Source: Streptomyces silvae
Lineage (GTDB): Bacteria; Actinomycetota; Actinomycetes; Streptomycetales; Streptomycetaceae
Length of the DNA stretch: 64,000 nucleotides
Direction: 5' to 3'
Assembly (NCBI RefSeq): GCF_016745505.1
Contig: NZ_JAERUC010000107.1
Coordinates: 1-64,000 of the forward strand
Shown here: positions 53,103 through 62,408 of the stretch, in pieces
Layout: every line of letters starts with the position of its first letter
How positions within the stretch are numbered: position 1 is the stretch's first letter
The notes under the pieces: generated by a model
The model's input: only the letters and a program-made list of their open reading frames with translations
The model's database searches: none
What the model was told of the DNA's origin: nothing
Position numbers and translations under genes: made by a program

Positions 53103-53156
53103 GCACCAAATTTGTGGCCCTCAACTTGCCCACTCGCAGTCCACGGGACGAAAGCG

Positions 53157-53181
53157 GTCCGCCGACGGTATCGGCGGACCG
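53157..53181 (+). terminator. Terminator after the xylanase
   Basis: GGTCCGCCGA (53157-53166) pairs with TCGGCGGACC (53172-53181), loop CGGTA. Bases 53182-53680 hold no convincing gene. Confidence 0.75.
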
Positions 53182-53683
53182 GCACGAAACTTCGAGGTGA
53201 GAAGTTCCCCGTCAAGGGCTGCGGCCTCTGTGCGGAGAGCGGCGGCAACTCTGGCGAGGGCTAGCGCTCGACGTGGACAGCAGGGTCAGAGCTGGCGCCT
53301 CCGGCGGGTGAGGGCGGGGACCGAGGCACGGTATGCCCCCTGCTGTTCCAGGTCCGCGTTGGTCTCCTGAGGTCCAGCAGATGTGAGCCTGCCTCACAGA
53401 AAAGCCTGCAAGGCAAAACCGCTCGTGGACATCGGAACAGGCAGAGCGCAGCGCCGGCCTGGGGCGCTAAAAACGGCCGTAGCGGCCCCCACAGAGAGGC
53501 CTGAGCTTCGGACGGCTGGTTCAGGTCGGGCTCGTCGGCCGACTGATCGCCCGGCGGAGCTGGAGAAGAACAGCCTGAAGGAGGGGCAGCCGGCGGGGGG
53601 TTCTGTCCGCAGCATCGAGCCCTTGATCATCTGAAAAGACGATTGAAGGAGAGATTGCCCTACGGGGGGAGGGGCCAGACTCT

Positions 53684-54200
53684 CTCAGTCCCTCGTCCCT
53701 TCAGTCCCTCGGTAAAAAGCCAGGTCAGGGCGGTACTCCCAGGGACCGAAGGGACTGAAGGGACCAAAATCCCCTGTTCCACCTGCGTGCAGGCGCGTGT
53801 ATGCGCGCGTACGTAAGACTGACCCTTACATATCTCTGGTGCGCTGATAACTAGCAAAATGGGTCCCTTCAGTCCCTCCGTTCTTCGGCATATGTGCTCT
53901 GACCTGCGGAAACACCACTGGGACTGAAGGGGGACCGTTCAGTCCCCCCGCCCCTGCAGGCTTTCAGTCCCTCCGCCGGACAGTCAGCGAACAGCCGGCC
54001 GGAGCACGCCCCCCGATGCAGGCGACCAACCAACCGACAGACGGGCTCTCAGCTCCCCGAACCAGGGACCGGAGGGACTGAAGGGACTGTTTTTGCCATA
54101 AGTGCTCATGCCTCCCACAGAGCGGCAACCCCGTCCGCTAGGCTCTGCCTGCTATAAGGGAAACTCAGTCCCTTCAGTCCCTCCGGTCCCTCAAGTGGTC
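53684..54200. repeat. Iteron cluster, candidate replication origin
   Basis: The unit TTCAGTCCCT, often doubled as GTCCCTTCAGTCCCTC, occurs about ten times in both orientations: near 53686, 53695-53711, 53741-53765 (reverse), 53861-53880, 53920-53936 (reverse), 53936-53949, 53961-53976, 54065-54089 (reverse) and 54164-54195. Between copies is a relatively AT-rich stretch (about 53800-53860, with CTTACATATCTC and CTGATAACTAGC). Lying directly upstream of primase and helicase genes, it looks like an iteron-controlled oriV. No gene was supported in 53103-54297. Confidence 0.8.
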
Positions 54201-54297
54201 CCGCCTGACCAGGCAATATGTCCAGGACCGAGCGAGGAACAGCCTGAAGAGCAGCCTTGGCCGTGCAAGCCGTACAAGAGGAACGGACCGACGAACA

Positions 54298-55377
54298 GTG
54301 CAGCGCCCCGCCGACACCGCCTCCTTTGGGATCGCGCAGCAGCCGCGTCCCGCGGACGTGGCCCGGTGGCTCGCAGGCCGTCAGTGGCCGGTCCACCCGC
54401 TCGCACCGGGCCGCAAGACGCCGGCCGCCAACTGTGAGCAGTGCCGGGTCCGCAGCCACGATCCCTCCAGTTGCCCCTGCCATGCGCAGGGGAAGTGGTG
54501 TCACGGCTTCCACAGTGCGACGACCGACCTCGCTCTCGTCGACGCCTGGTGGAGCAGGGAGCCCCGCGCGGGCGTAGGCGTGTCGTGCGGGCCTGCCCAC
54601 CTTGTCGTCCTGGACGTCGACGCCCATGCCGCCCAGGTCCCGGACCGTGACCGGCTTCTCCCGGGCATCCGTATCCCGGAGCAGGTCGACCTTGCCGGCC
54701 TCGCTTCAGGCTTCGACACGCTGGCCCTGCTGGCTGCCTACCGGCAGAAGCCGGATCCGGCCGAGGACGAGAGCACTCTGCGGGTCCGCACCCCGTCCGG
54801 GGGACTGCACATCTGGTACGTCAACTCCGAACCTGCTGTGCGCTATCGCTCCTCCACCGGATCGAGTCCCAGGACCGCGCTCGCCTGGCAGGTGGATGTG
54901 AGGGCGCACGGTGGATACATCGTGGCGCCGACGACCCGTACCGCAGCAGGCGTCTACAGGCCCCTGGGGGCCGTACGGGAGCCTGCCCCGCTCCCGGCCT
55001 GGCTGGCCGCCGAGCTGAGGCGCACGGGCCATGTGACGCCTCGTGTGTCCCCGGTTCCCGGCCCGCGGCCGCACCGTCCGGCCAGGCCCACCCGGACCGG
55101 TGGCGCGCAGGCGTTCTTGCGGCCGCTCATCGAGACCGTTCGTGCATGTGCGGCCCATGCCGAAGGCACCGGCTTCACGGAGAAGCTCAACCGGGCGGCG
55201 TTCACAGCGGGAGGGCTCGCCGCAGCAGGACATCTGAATCAGGCCGAAGCCCGCCAAGAGCTCGCAGAAGCCGCTCACTATGCTCGTCCCCACCAGAACC
55301 GCCGTAATGAGACGATCATCGACGCAGCCCTTTCCGCAGGCGCCAGCCGCCCGTTCCACCCCAAAGGACTCGCATGA
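54298..55377 (+). CDS. Bifunctional DNA primase/polymerase (prim-pol) replication protein
   Basis: 359 residues from a GTG; AGAGGAACGG lies about 14 bases upstream. The N-terminal prim-pol domain has WPVHPLAPGRKTP, a Cys/His cluster CEQCRVRSHDPSSCPCHAQGKWCHGFH-like (about residues 46-71), the metal-binding VVLDVDAH and the later TPSGGLHIWY. The C-terminal ~100 residues are helical. It makes primers and extends them at the origin. It overlaps the helicase gene by ATGA, and the two together resemble the replication pair of actinobacterial plasmids and P4-like phages. Confidence 0.85.
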   Translation: MQRPADTASFGIAQQPRPADVARWLAGRQWPVHPLAPGRKTPAANCEQCRVRSHDPSSCPCHAQGKWCHGFHSATTDLALVDAWWSREPRAGVGVSCGPAHLVVLDVDAHAAQVPDRDRLLPGIRIPEQVDLAGLASGFDTLALLAAYRQKPDPAEDESTLRVRTPSGGLHIWYVNSEPAVRYRSSTGSSPRTALAWQVDVRAHGGYIVAPTTRTAAGVYRPLGAVREPAPLPAWLAAELRRTGHVTPRVSPVPGPRPHRPARPTRTGGAQAFLRPLIETVRACAAHAEGTGFTEKLNRAAFTAGGLAAAGHLNQAEARQELAEAAHYARPHQNRRNETIIDAALSAGASRPFHPKGLA

Positions 55378-56921
55378 GTAGCGCCGAGAGCAGCCGCTTC
55401 GATGCGGTCGCCGCCGCTCAGCAGATGCTCGACCTCGAGGGCGCGGCCCCCGCGTGGGTGCCTCCCCAGCAGGTACAGGCGCCTGTCGCGGCCGAGGCAC
55501 CGGCACTGCTGCCGCCCATGCTCACCGACCGCGGCAACGCGAAGCTCTTCGCCCAGCTCTACAGCGACCAGTTTCGTCACGTCGAAGGCCTCGGCTGGTA
55601 CTGCTGGGACCAGTTCCGGTGGAAGCGCGTGGGCGGCGAGAAGGCCGCTCTGTGGGCCGCGGGCGACATGGCCGAGCAGATGTCTCCGACCGACCCCCGC
55701 GGCATGTTCAGCGACCGTGAGATCGCCCAGCACCGTCGGCGCACCATGTCCACGAGCGGGATGAAGGCGCTGCTTCACCAGGCGAAAGCCGCGCCCGCGC
55801 TCAGTCTCGACCCCGACATCCTCGACGGTGACGCCTACTCCCTGTGCACACCCGCCGGCGTCGTCGATCTCCGTAACGGCCGTCTGCACAAGCCGGATCC
55901 CATGCGGGACCTCCACTCGCGTGCCACCCAGGTGGCGCCCCAGGCGATGCCGACCCCTCGCTGGCACGCCTTCCTGGACGACACCTTCGGCGCCGACGCC
56001 AAGGGCCAGGAGATGATCGACTTCCTTCACCTGCTGCTGGGGTACTCCATCACCGGCGACGTCGGGGCGCAGGTCCTGCCGTTCCTCTGGGGCAAGGGCG
56101 CCAACGGCAAGTCGGTTCTCCTGGACGTCATGATCCAGGTCATGGGGGATTACGCCGACGCGGCCCCGCCCGGCTTCCTGATGGACAAGGGCAACTTCGC
56201 CGAGCATTCGACGGAACTGACGGAGTTGCACGGCCGCCGCATCTTCGTCTGCAGCGAGCTCAAGCCCAACGACAAGTTCGACGAGGCCCGGGTCAAGCTC
56301 CTCACCGGCGGGGACAAGATCAAGGCCCGCCGTATGCGGCAGGACTACTTCAGCTTCACCCCGACCCACAAGCTCTGGCTGCTGGGCAACCACCAGCCGG
56401 AGGTCGGCACCGGAGGACACGCGTTCTGGCGCCGCATCAGGCTCATCCCGTTCGAACGGGTCGTCGCGGCCGACCGGAAGATCGACAACCTGGCCGGCGA
56501 ACTCGTCCAGGAGGAGGGTCCCGGCATCCTGCACTGGCTGATCCAGGGCGCGATCCGCTACCTCACCACCCGGGACCCCCTGAGCGGGCCGTCCTCCGTA
56601 CGTCTGGCCACCGCCGCGTACGAGACGACCGAGGACCACATCGGGCGCTTCCTCGCCGAGTGCTGCCTGCGCCAGAGCCCGGACACGGGTGACCTGCGTG
56701 TGGAACAGGGCCTCCTCTACGCGACCTACACCAGCTGGTGCAGTTCGGAAGGCATCCGGGCGGACACCGCCAGGGCCTTCGCCGGCCGCATCCGGCAGGA
56801 GGTGGGACTCGCCTCTCCTGCCGAGATGTTGAAGTCCAGCGGCAAGAAGTACTACCCCGCCGTCGCGCTGCTGAAGGACGACATCGTCCATCCTGACGGG
56901 CCGACAGGTGGACGCCCATGA
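55374..56921 (+). CDS. P4-type SF3 replicative helicase (D5-like)
   Basis: 515 residues. A D5_N-like region precedes the SF3 helicase, whose Walker A is GKGANGKS (240-247); further motifs are GRRIFVCSEL (Walker B region), TGGDKIKARRMRQDYFSF and KLWLLGNHQPEV with GHAFWRRIRLIPF. The C-terminal ~120 residues are an origin-binding or winged-helix tail. It unwinds the iteron origin for the prim-pol protein. Bases 56922-57048 hold only a gap with the next gene's ribosome site. Confidence 0.9.
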   Translation: MSSAESSRFDAVAAAQQMLDLEGAAPAWVPPQQVQAPVAAEAPALLPPMLTDRGNAKLFAQLYSDQFRHVEGLGWYCWDQFRWKRVGGEKAALWAAGDMAEQMSPTDPRGMFSDREIAQHRRRTMSTSGMKALLHQAKAAPALSLDPDILDGDAYSLCTPAGVVDLRNGRLHKPDPMRDLHSRATQVAPQAMPTPRWHAFLDDTFGADAKGQEMIDFLHLLLGYSITGDVGAQVLPFLWGKGANGKSVLLDVMIQVMGDYADAAPPGFLMDKGNFAEHSTELTELHGRRIFVCSELKPNDKFDEARVKLLTGGDKIKARRMRQDYFSFTPTHKLWLLGNHQPEVGTGGHAFWRRIRLIPFERVVAADRKIDNLAGELVQEEGPGILHWLIQGAIRYLTTRDPLSGPSSVRLATAAYETTEDHIGRFLAECCLRQSPDTGDLRVEQGLLYATYTSWCSSEGIRADTARAFAGRIRQEVGLASPAEMLKSSGKKYYPAVALLKDDIVHPDGPTGGRP

Positions 56922-57048
56922 GGAACCACGGCCTCCTGCCCAGGATCCGGACATCGCCTTACCATGGGAGCGTCCCGGACCACCGCACTGCTTGGCCCGC
57001 GCCGAGTAGCCGTAAGCACCACCACATGACCGACAAGGAGCTGCGTCC

Positions 57049-57429
57049 ATGAGCTCGCTGCTGCATGAAAGCCAGCTCGCACACGAAGCGAACGTGGTGT
57101 GGCTGGAGGACCTCGACGACCTCGACTACGTCCGCCAGGCGCTCGACAAGAGCACCCGCCGTGGCGGGAAGCCCCGTTACGCCCGTGACGGACGCATGGT
57201 CGGCTACGCGGAGCTCGACAGGGACGCCGAGGCCAATCCCGACAGCGGCCTCTTCCAGCGCCGTACCTTCTTCCTGCTGCCCCACGACAGACCGAACGAC
57301 CCCGAGGGCCTCTACAAGGAGGGCGCCCCGGGGGAGGCGGTCGACCCGAGGACGATCGAGCCTCGGCGGGTGGGGGAGAAGACCCCGCGCTCCCAGGGGA
57401 AGCGCAGAAACGAGATAGTGCCCTCCTGA
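57049..57429 (+). CDS. Small plasmid protein (DUF6009-like)
   Basis: 126 residues. HEANVVWLEDLDDLDYVRQALDK, KPRYARDGRMVGYAELD and RRTFFLLPHDRPNDPEGLYKEGAPGEAVDPRTI match DUF6009 proteins known from Streptomyces plasmids, where they often follow replication genes. No function is known. ATG with AGGAGCTGCGTCC upstream. Confidence 0.7.
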   Translation: MSSLLHESQLAHEANVVWLEDLDDLDYVRQALDKSTRRGGKPRYARDGRMVGYAELDRDAEANPDSGLFQRRTFFLLPHDRPNDPEGLYKEGAPGEAVDPRTIEPRRVGEKTPRSQGKRRNEIVPS

Positions 57430-57566
57430 GAGCCCCTCCTGAGGGACTCAGGAGGGTGCGCTCCCGACGGTGTCCTCCGCCGGGATCCGGCATCGGATGC
57501 CCCTCGTGCGCTCCACCAGGGGCGCGGCACGAGGAACACCCTGCCGAGGGCGGACTCACCGGACAG

Positions 57567-57866
57567 TCACCGCGACCGGCGCAGTTCCCTGACGGCGGCG
57601 ACGGTGCCCAGGCAGATGAGCATCGTCGATCCGAAGGCGGTGCCGCCGGACAGGACCGCGTCGGTGAGCCCCGAGCCGCTGTGTGCCTTCAGCATGATCA
57701 CCGTGAGGGCGACGACGGCGGAGAAGAGCACCATCACCAGTAGCCACAGCGCCCAGGTGTGGGAGGGCGACGCTGGTACGGGGGTCGGCGAGGCCGGGGG
57801 AGTCACAGGGGTCCCTTCATCGGTGGCGGAGGTGGGCGGACGGGATTCGCTACGGTCGGTCGTCAT
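57567..57866 (-). CDS. Small two-helix membrane protein coupled to the methyltransferase
   Basis: 99 residues: a Pro/Thr/Ser-rich N-terminal ~35 residues, then two hydrophobic segments (about 37-58 and 70-92). The ATG overlaps the stop of the upstream HsdM/HsdS-like gene (ATGA). Role unknown. Confidence 0.6.
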   Translation of the reverse strand: MTTDRSESRPPTSATDEGTPVTPPASPTPVPASPSHTWALWLLVMVLFSAVVALTVIMLKAHSGSGLTDAVLSGGTAFGSTMLICLGTVAAVRELRRSR

Positions 57867-60289
57867 GAGCGCGTACCGGCCTTCGGCTGCGTGACATCGG
57901 TGGCACCGTCCAGGTCCGAGAGCATCAGGCGTTCCGCCACGGTCGTCCGGGTGTGAGCGACTGCCGCAGCGAGGCGGCTGTGGGCCGCGGCTTGGGCGTC
58001 GAGCGCGTCGAGGACCGCGACGACACGCTGCTGTTCCGGGTACGGGGGAAGCAGTACGGGCTGGTTGCCCAGCGCCGCGGCACTGATGGACGGCGCACCC
58101 GTCGCGGTCGCGCGGTCCCGTACCCAGGCAACCGACTCGGGCCGCCCCAAGTAGGCCGCGAGATAGCCGGGGTGGACGCGGGCCCGTTGCCTCTCGTCCA
58201 TCCTGAGCCGGATCACATTGGCGCTCATCAGCCGGCCGGCCCCCGCGTCCCGTACGAGGGCCGGAGGGCCCACGGCCCCGGTCCGTACGCAGACGATGTC
58301 CCCGGGTTCGAGCAGGAAGCGCTCCAGGCGCCGGGCGTGTTCCGCCGCCACGTGACGGTCGTCGGCCAGTTCGGCGATGCGGCCCTCGCGCAGATTCTGG
58401 GGGTAGACCAGAGGCACACCGCCGTCGGTCGTGACGTGCCCTTTCAGCAGGCTGTACGACGGGCCCGCCTGGATCGTGCACAGGCCGGACAGCGTCACAC
58501 GTTCCCATCCGATGGCATCGGGTAGCCCCCTCTCCTGCGGCACGTGCTCCGCCCGCTGCTCCACCTGCTCCAGAGCGGAGGCCGCGGCGACGTCCGCTTC
58601 CCATGCCAGCTGCTTACGGAGCTCCAGTTCGGCCAGGGCTTCCGCGTGCGCGGTCTCGGCGGTGTGCCGGCGGGGTCTGTACGCATCGATGTGGTCCATC
58701 GGGCTGAGCGACCAGTCCTGCTGCCCGACGGCCTCCCGGGTCACGACCGCGGTCGGCACGGCCGGGTTCCGCCCGCTGTCGTCGCCCGGGTTCGAGCCGC
58801 CTCGGTAGGCGTCGAGGATCGCCTCCACGTCCGCGTCCTGGAGAGCACGCTTGCCCCGGACCGGCGTCCCCACCTCACGCGCGTCGAGGAACAGGATCTC
58901 GTCGCGGGCCAGTGACGGATGGACCAGGAACCACACCGAGACGGGCACGGACGTGTCGGAGAACAAGCGGTCCGGCAGGGCGACGACGGCTTTCACCACG
59001 CCGCGCTCCACCATGGCCCGCCGGATCCTCTTCTCCGAGCCGTTCGCCGAGTTGCCCGCCTTGTTGGGCATGATCACGGCAGCGACGCCGTCCTCCCGCA
59101 GCGAGCCGAGCACGTGCTGTACGTACGCGAGGTTGTCGTTGCCCAGGGGAGGAGGCCCGTACGGCCAGTTGCCCTCGATGCGCGGTGCCCCGGTGGAGTC
59201 GCGCATGTTGAACGGGGGATTGCTCAGGACGAGGTCGAACTGCTCGGCGGTGGACGCCGAGGATGGTGCCGACGTGGCCCAGGGCGGTGCGCCGGAGGAG
59301 ACATGCACGGTCGGCCGCGCACCGAGAAGAGCCAGGTTCATCGTCGCCAGCGGTGCCGTGTCCCGCCCGTGGGTGAGTCCGCGGACCCGCATTTCGCGCG
59401 GAGCCGTGCCCTGCTGAGCACACCAGGTGGTCGCCGCGGCGAGCAGCTCCCCGCCCCGGGCGTACGGATCGTAGACACCCAGCGGGGCGCCGGCTGCCGT
59501 GTTCTCCTCCGCGATGCGGACCATGACGCGTGCCACGGCGCGCGGAGTGAAGAACTCACCGCTGTCCAGCCCGGCCAGCAGCTCGTACTCGTCGAGCATG
59601 AGCTCGAAGGCCTCCGGGCCGAGTTCCCCCACCAGGCGCACCACGTGCCGTAGATCTCCGTACGAGCGGGGCTCGAGGCGCACCAGCGCCTGGCGCATCG
59701 CCGGACGCATGCCCAGCAGCCTCAGTTGCTGGTCGACGGCCGCGGCGATGTGCTGGAGGAGGGCGGCGGCGCCGTCCGAGCCCTGCCCGTTCGCGGACAT
59801 CTGGACGACGCCGTCCCAGTGAGCCCCGCCGGACCGCCGCAGGAAGTGCAGCGACACGAGCAGGTTCACGTAGTCGACCCTGGAGCCGGCTCCTCGGACC
59901 CGGTCGCACAACTGCCCCATGAGCTCACGCACGTGGTCCGCCGTACGTGGATCCGGCCGGGCACCGGGCGCGGCCGGCCGGGGTGCGTCCGTACCGGCGG
60001 GCCGGGGCGCGTCCGTCCCGGCCGGAGCACTTCCGACGAGGGTCCGGCGCGCCCGTGCTCCGTACGTCGTACCGTCCGGATCTCCGTGCAACCGGCTTCG
60101 CGGAATGGTCCGCTCGTCCAGCCAGGCGAGGATCTCGGAGCGCCGGAACAGCTCCAGCTCCCCGCCGCGCTCGGGGGAGGGGAAGCCGGGGATGCGGCGC
60201 CACTGCGTGATGGAGGCCCGGGAGACGCCCGCCAACGTGGCGATCTCTGCTTGCGAATGGAGCTGATCCCGGTGGTCAGCGATGGACAT
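57863..60289 (-). CDS. HTH-HsdM-HsdS fusion: N6-adenine DNA methyltransferase with target-recognition domain
   Basis: 808 residues from an ATG with GGGAG upstream; a longer in-frame start at 60340 lacks a ribosome site. Residues ~1-50 form an HTH (QAEIATLAGVSRASITQW). After a ~40-residue linker comes a type I-style methylase: SGEFFTPRAVARVMV, GVYDPYARGGELL (SAM), and NPPF at 357-360. From about 590 there is an HsdS-like specificity half (LCTIQAGPSYSLLKGH, GDIVCVRTGAVGPP, PPYPEQQRVVAVLDALD). No HsdR-type endonuclease is in the window. It is likely a solitary, self-regulated methyltransferase or part of an unusual RM/defence system. Confidence 0.85.
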   Translation of the reverse strand: MSIADHRDQLHSQAEIATLAGVSRASITQWRRIPGFPSPERGGELELFRRSEILAWLDERTIPRSRLHGDPDGTTYGARARRTLVGSAPAGTDAPRPAGTDAPRPAAPGARPDPRTADHVRELMGQLCDRVRGAGSRVDYVNLLVSLHFLRRSGGAHWDGVVQMSANGQGSDGAAALLQHIAAAVDQQLRLLGMRPAMRQALVRLEPRSYGDLRHVVRLVGELGPEAFELMLDEYELLAGLDSGEFFTPRAVARVMVRIAEENTAAGAPLGVYDPYARGGELLAAATTWCAQQGTAPREMRVRGLTHGRDTAPLATMNLALLGARPTVHVSSGAPPWATSAPSSASTAEQFDLVLSNPPFNMRDSTGAPRIEGNWPYGPPPLGNDNLAYVQHVLGSLREDGVAAVIMPNKAGNSANGSEKRIRRAMVERGVVKAVVALPDRLFSDTSVPVSVWFLVHPSLARDEILFLDAREVGTPVRGKRALQDADVEAILDAYRGGSNPGDDSGRNPAVPTAVVTREAVGQQDWSLSPMDHIDAYRPRRHTAETAHAEALAELELRKQLAWEADVAAASALEQVEQRAEHVPQERGLPDAIGWERVTLSGLCTIQAGPSYSLLKGHVTTDGGVPLVYPQNLREGRIAELADDRHVAAEHARRLERFLLEPGDIVCVRTGAVGPPALVRDAGAGRLMSANVIRLRMDERQRARVHPGYLAAYLGRPESVAWVRDRATATGAPSISAAALGNQPVLLPPYPEQQRVVAVLDALDAQAAAHSRLAAAVAHTRTTVAERLMLSDLDGATDVTQPKAGTRS

Positions 60290-60492
60290 GATCTGAACTC
60301 CCTCGTGGCCGCCGCTCGGCGGCCCTTCGCTTCGAACCATAGGGAGTGAGAGCTACGAGTGCTGCCTGCGCACCAGCGGTGCGCACCTAGTGCGTTGGCA
60401 TCCCTTACCTTCCCCGGTAAGGCGTGGATGCCTCAAATATAGGGGGCACAAGCCTTTCTGGCTGTCTGTTTCACCTTCTCCGAGACCTGCTT

Positions 60493-60541
60493 CTTCTGAA
60501 GGCCCTTCAGAGCTGTCTCGTCGTTCCGGGGCTTCTGAAGG
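60493..60541. repeat. Three CTTCTGAAGG-type repeats before the 190-residue gene
   Basis: CTTCTGAAGG occurs at 60493-60502 and 60532-60541; the reverse form CCTTCAGAG lies between at 60504-60512. They fall in the 305-bp divergent promoter region (60290-60594) between the methyltransferase and the rightward gene and may be operators. Confidence 0.5.
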
Positions 60542-60594
60542 CAGAGAACGACGGGCGGAGTCACGATCTCGGCGGTGCGCGCGATGATGGATGC

Positions 60595-61167
60595 GTGGAC
60601 TACAGCCTTGTGATCGCCGCCGCCCAAGCCGCCGGCCCCTGCCCGCCCGGCGAGGAAGCCTCCTGGGGCCGCCGCGTGCAGACGCTCACGGTGGACCTGC
60701 ACATGATCGCCAAGCAGGCGGCGCAGGACGTCGACCGCCTGGAGAGCGCGAAGACGTTTGTCGCGTTCCTGGAGAAGGTCGAGATCGAGGAGACCAGCCG
60801 CCGCGGTCTGCTCACCCTGCGGCCGCCGTCCGGGGATGCAGAGAACATCCGTACGGAGCAGGAGGAGACGGACCGCGGCCGCCAACTGATCGAGCGGGCC
60901 CGCTCGCTGGTCGGAAGGTGGGTGCTGGTCTACCGGTACAACGAGGAGAAGGCGGGAAACCGGCAGCACAACGTACGCATGCTCGCGCACCTGGTGGACC
61001 TGGGTGACGGAGCGATCTCCGTCAACATGGCGAAGAAGGTCCTCCTAGACGACGCCGACGGCGTCGTGACGCGGGCACAGGGTGCCTGGGGGAGCGCGGG
61101 CCTGCCGGACACTGGCACGGTGGGCGTTGAGCAGCTGCAGAAGGCCCGTGCCGCACTGGCGCCGTGA
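60595..61167 (+). CDS. Unknown cytoplasmic protein divergent from the methyltransferase
   Basis: 190 residues from a GTG at 60595; the longer frame to 60424 has no ribosome site. Helical first half (LHMIAKQAAQDVDRLESAKTFVAFLEKVE), then ERARSLVGRWVLVYRYNEEKAGNRQHNVRMLAHLVDLG and a mixed end. I do not recognise the family. It could be a regulator or partner of the neighbouring methyltransferase, but only position suggests that. Confidence 0.6.
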   Translation: MDYSLVIAAAQAAGPCPPGEEASWGRRVQTLTVDLHMIAKQAAQDVDRLESAKTFVAFLEKVEIEETSRRGLLTLRPPSGDAENIRTEQEETDRGRQLIERARSLVGRWVLVYRYNEEKAGNRQHNVRMLAHLVDLGDGAISVNMAKKVLLDDADGVVTRAQGAWGSAGLPDTGTVGVEQLQKARAALAP

Positions 61168-61654
61168 GTAGCGCCTGGCGGTGTTCGTGGTTCCGCCTGC
61201 TGGTCTCTGCAGAGTCGCCTTCCAGCTGCCAACTCACCATCCGGTCCCCCCGGCAGCGCACCACCACGGCTTCCACCAGCCGGTCCCGGTTCAGCTCCAC
61301 CCCGCACAGCTCCGCCGCCAGCCACTCGGCGAGCTGGGCCTGGTCCTCCTCCGTGCACTCCGTAAACCCGAACGCACCCCGAATCTCCACCCGGTGCCGC
61401 TTGATCGCCCGCCCCGACCAGTCGTACGCGGCCCACTCCTTGGCCGGCACCTTCACCTGCTGGGCCACGTACGACACCGCGGGCACCGGGATCTCCCCGG
61501 CATCCTCCGGAAACCGGGCCTCCACCTCGAAGAACTTCAGCAACAACGCGAACCCCAGCCGGTTCGCCCCCGACTTGTTCCGCAGCCGCTCCTGGTCCTC
61601 CTCCAGCAGCGTCCAGACCTCGATTAGGTCCTCCGGCTCCCAGTCCTGCCGCAC
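61168..61654 (-). pseudogene. Tn3-family transposase remnant (N-terminal DUF4158 part)
   Basis: From a GTG at 61654: MRQDWEPEDLIEVWTLLEED, NKSGANRLGFALLLKFFEVEARFP, VSYVAQQVKVPAKEWAAYDW and GRAIKRHRVEIRGAFGF. This is the start of a ~1000-residue Tn3-group transposase; the homology ends near 61200. No Tn3 terminal repeat was found by eye. Its 3' end abuts the unknown gene on the other strand. Confidence 0.85.
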
Positions 61655-62008
61655 CCCGCGCTCCCTCCGGTCGTCGTGACCGGACCAACCTCGCGGAACC
61701 GATCCCTCAACAACCCCAGAAGATCGAAAACCCGGACAAGCGCACCCCTGCTTTGCTACAGAGCGCTACTTGTCACTTCGCGGCAGCTTCGGGAGGACAG
61801 GGCCGGAACGTCAGAGTCTATGATCCGGCGGACGGTGACAGCGTGTTCGGAATCGGCGCCGTCCCGGCTCGGTCGGCGTGAAAGAAGTCGGCCCCGTGAA
61901 GCGGCGGCTCGACCTCTGCTTCGCACCGTCGCGGAGCCAGGCGGACGCAGGGTATTGAGGCGGGGGCCCGGTGTACTCCCCGGTTGGTTCCCCCTGGCGG
62001 ACACTTCC

Positions 62009-62125
62009 TCAGTTGAGGTTGAGCAAGGCGAGGATGAGTTGGACGAGTACACCCGACACGACGCCCGGAACGACCTTCGCGGCCAAGCGACGAAGGCGAG
62101 GCCACAGGTTGTGCTTGTTCTTCAT
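62009..62125 (-). CDS. 38-residue hydrophobic small peptide
   Basis: MKNKHNLWPRLRRLAAKVVP followed by GVVSGVLVQLILALLNLN. A basic N-terminal half precedes a single hydrophobic helix. The ATG at 62125 has GAGAGGAA upstream at fair spacing. Size and shape are like type I toxin peptides or small membrane regulators. The flanking gaps 61655-62008 and 62126-62408 hold no other supported gene. Confidence 0.45.
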   Translation of the reverse strand: MKNKHNLWPRLRRLAAKVVPGVVSGVLVQLILALLNLN

Positions 62126-62408
62126 GAGAGTTCCTCTCAAATTTCTCGGTCCGTGGCCCAAGGGCCGGAACCGGAAGCTTGAGAAAGAGCCGCTTGCCGA
62201 AACGATAGCGGTCCGGCAAGCCAGCCGGAAGGTTCGTGATCACCCTCGGCCGGCGATACGAAGCCGCTGAGGGCAGAGCCTCCTGACCCAAGGCAAGGTC
62301 CGCAACGGTGAGGGCCCGGGGGCGGCGGGCCGACTCGGGTGCGTCGGCCCGCCGTCCTGGCCTAGCTCCGGCGAACGGCGGAGCCGCCGGGCAGTAGGGT
62401 GCCGAGGC

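Noticed and set aside
55278..57050. 590-codon minus-strand frame opposite the helicase gene
   Set aside because: The plus strand encodes a clear D5/SF3 helicase; the antisense reading has no motif.
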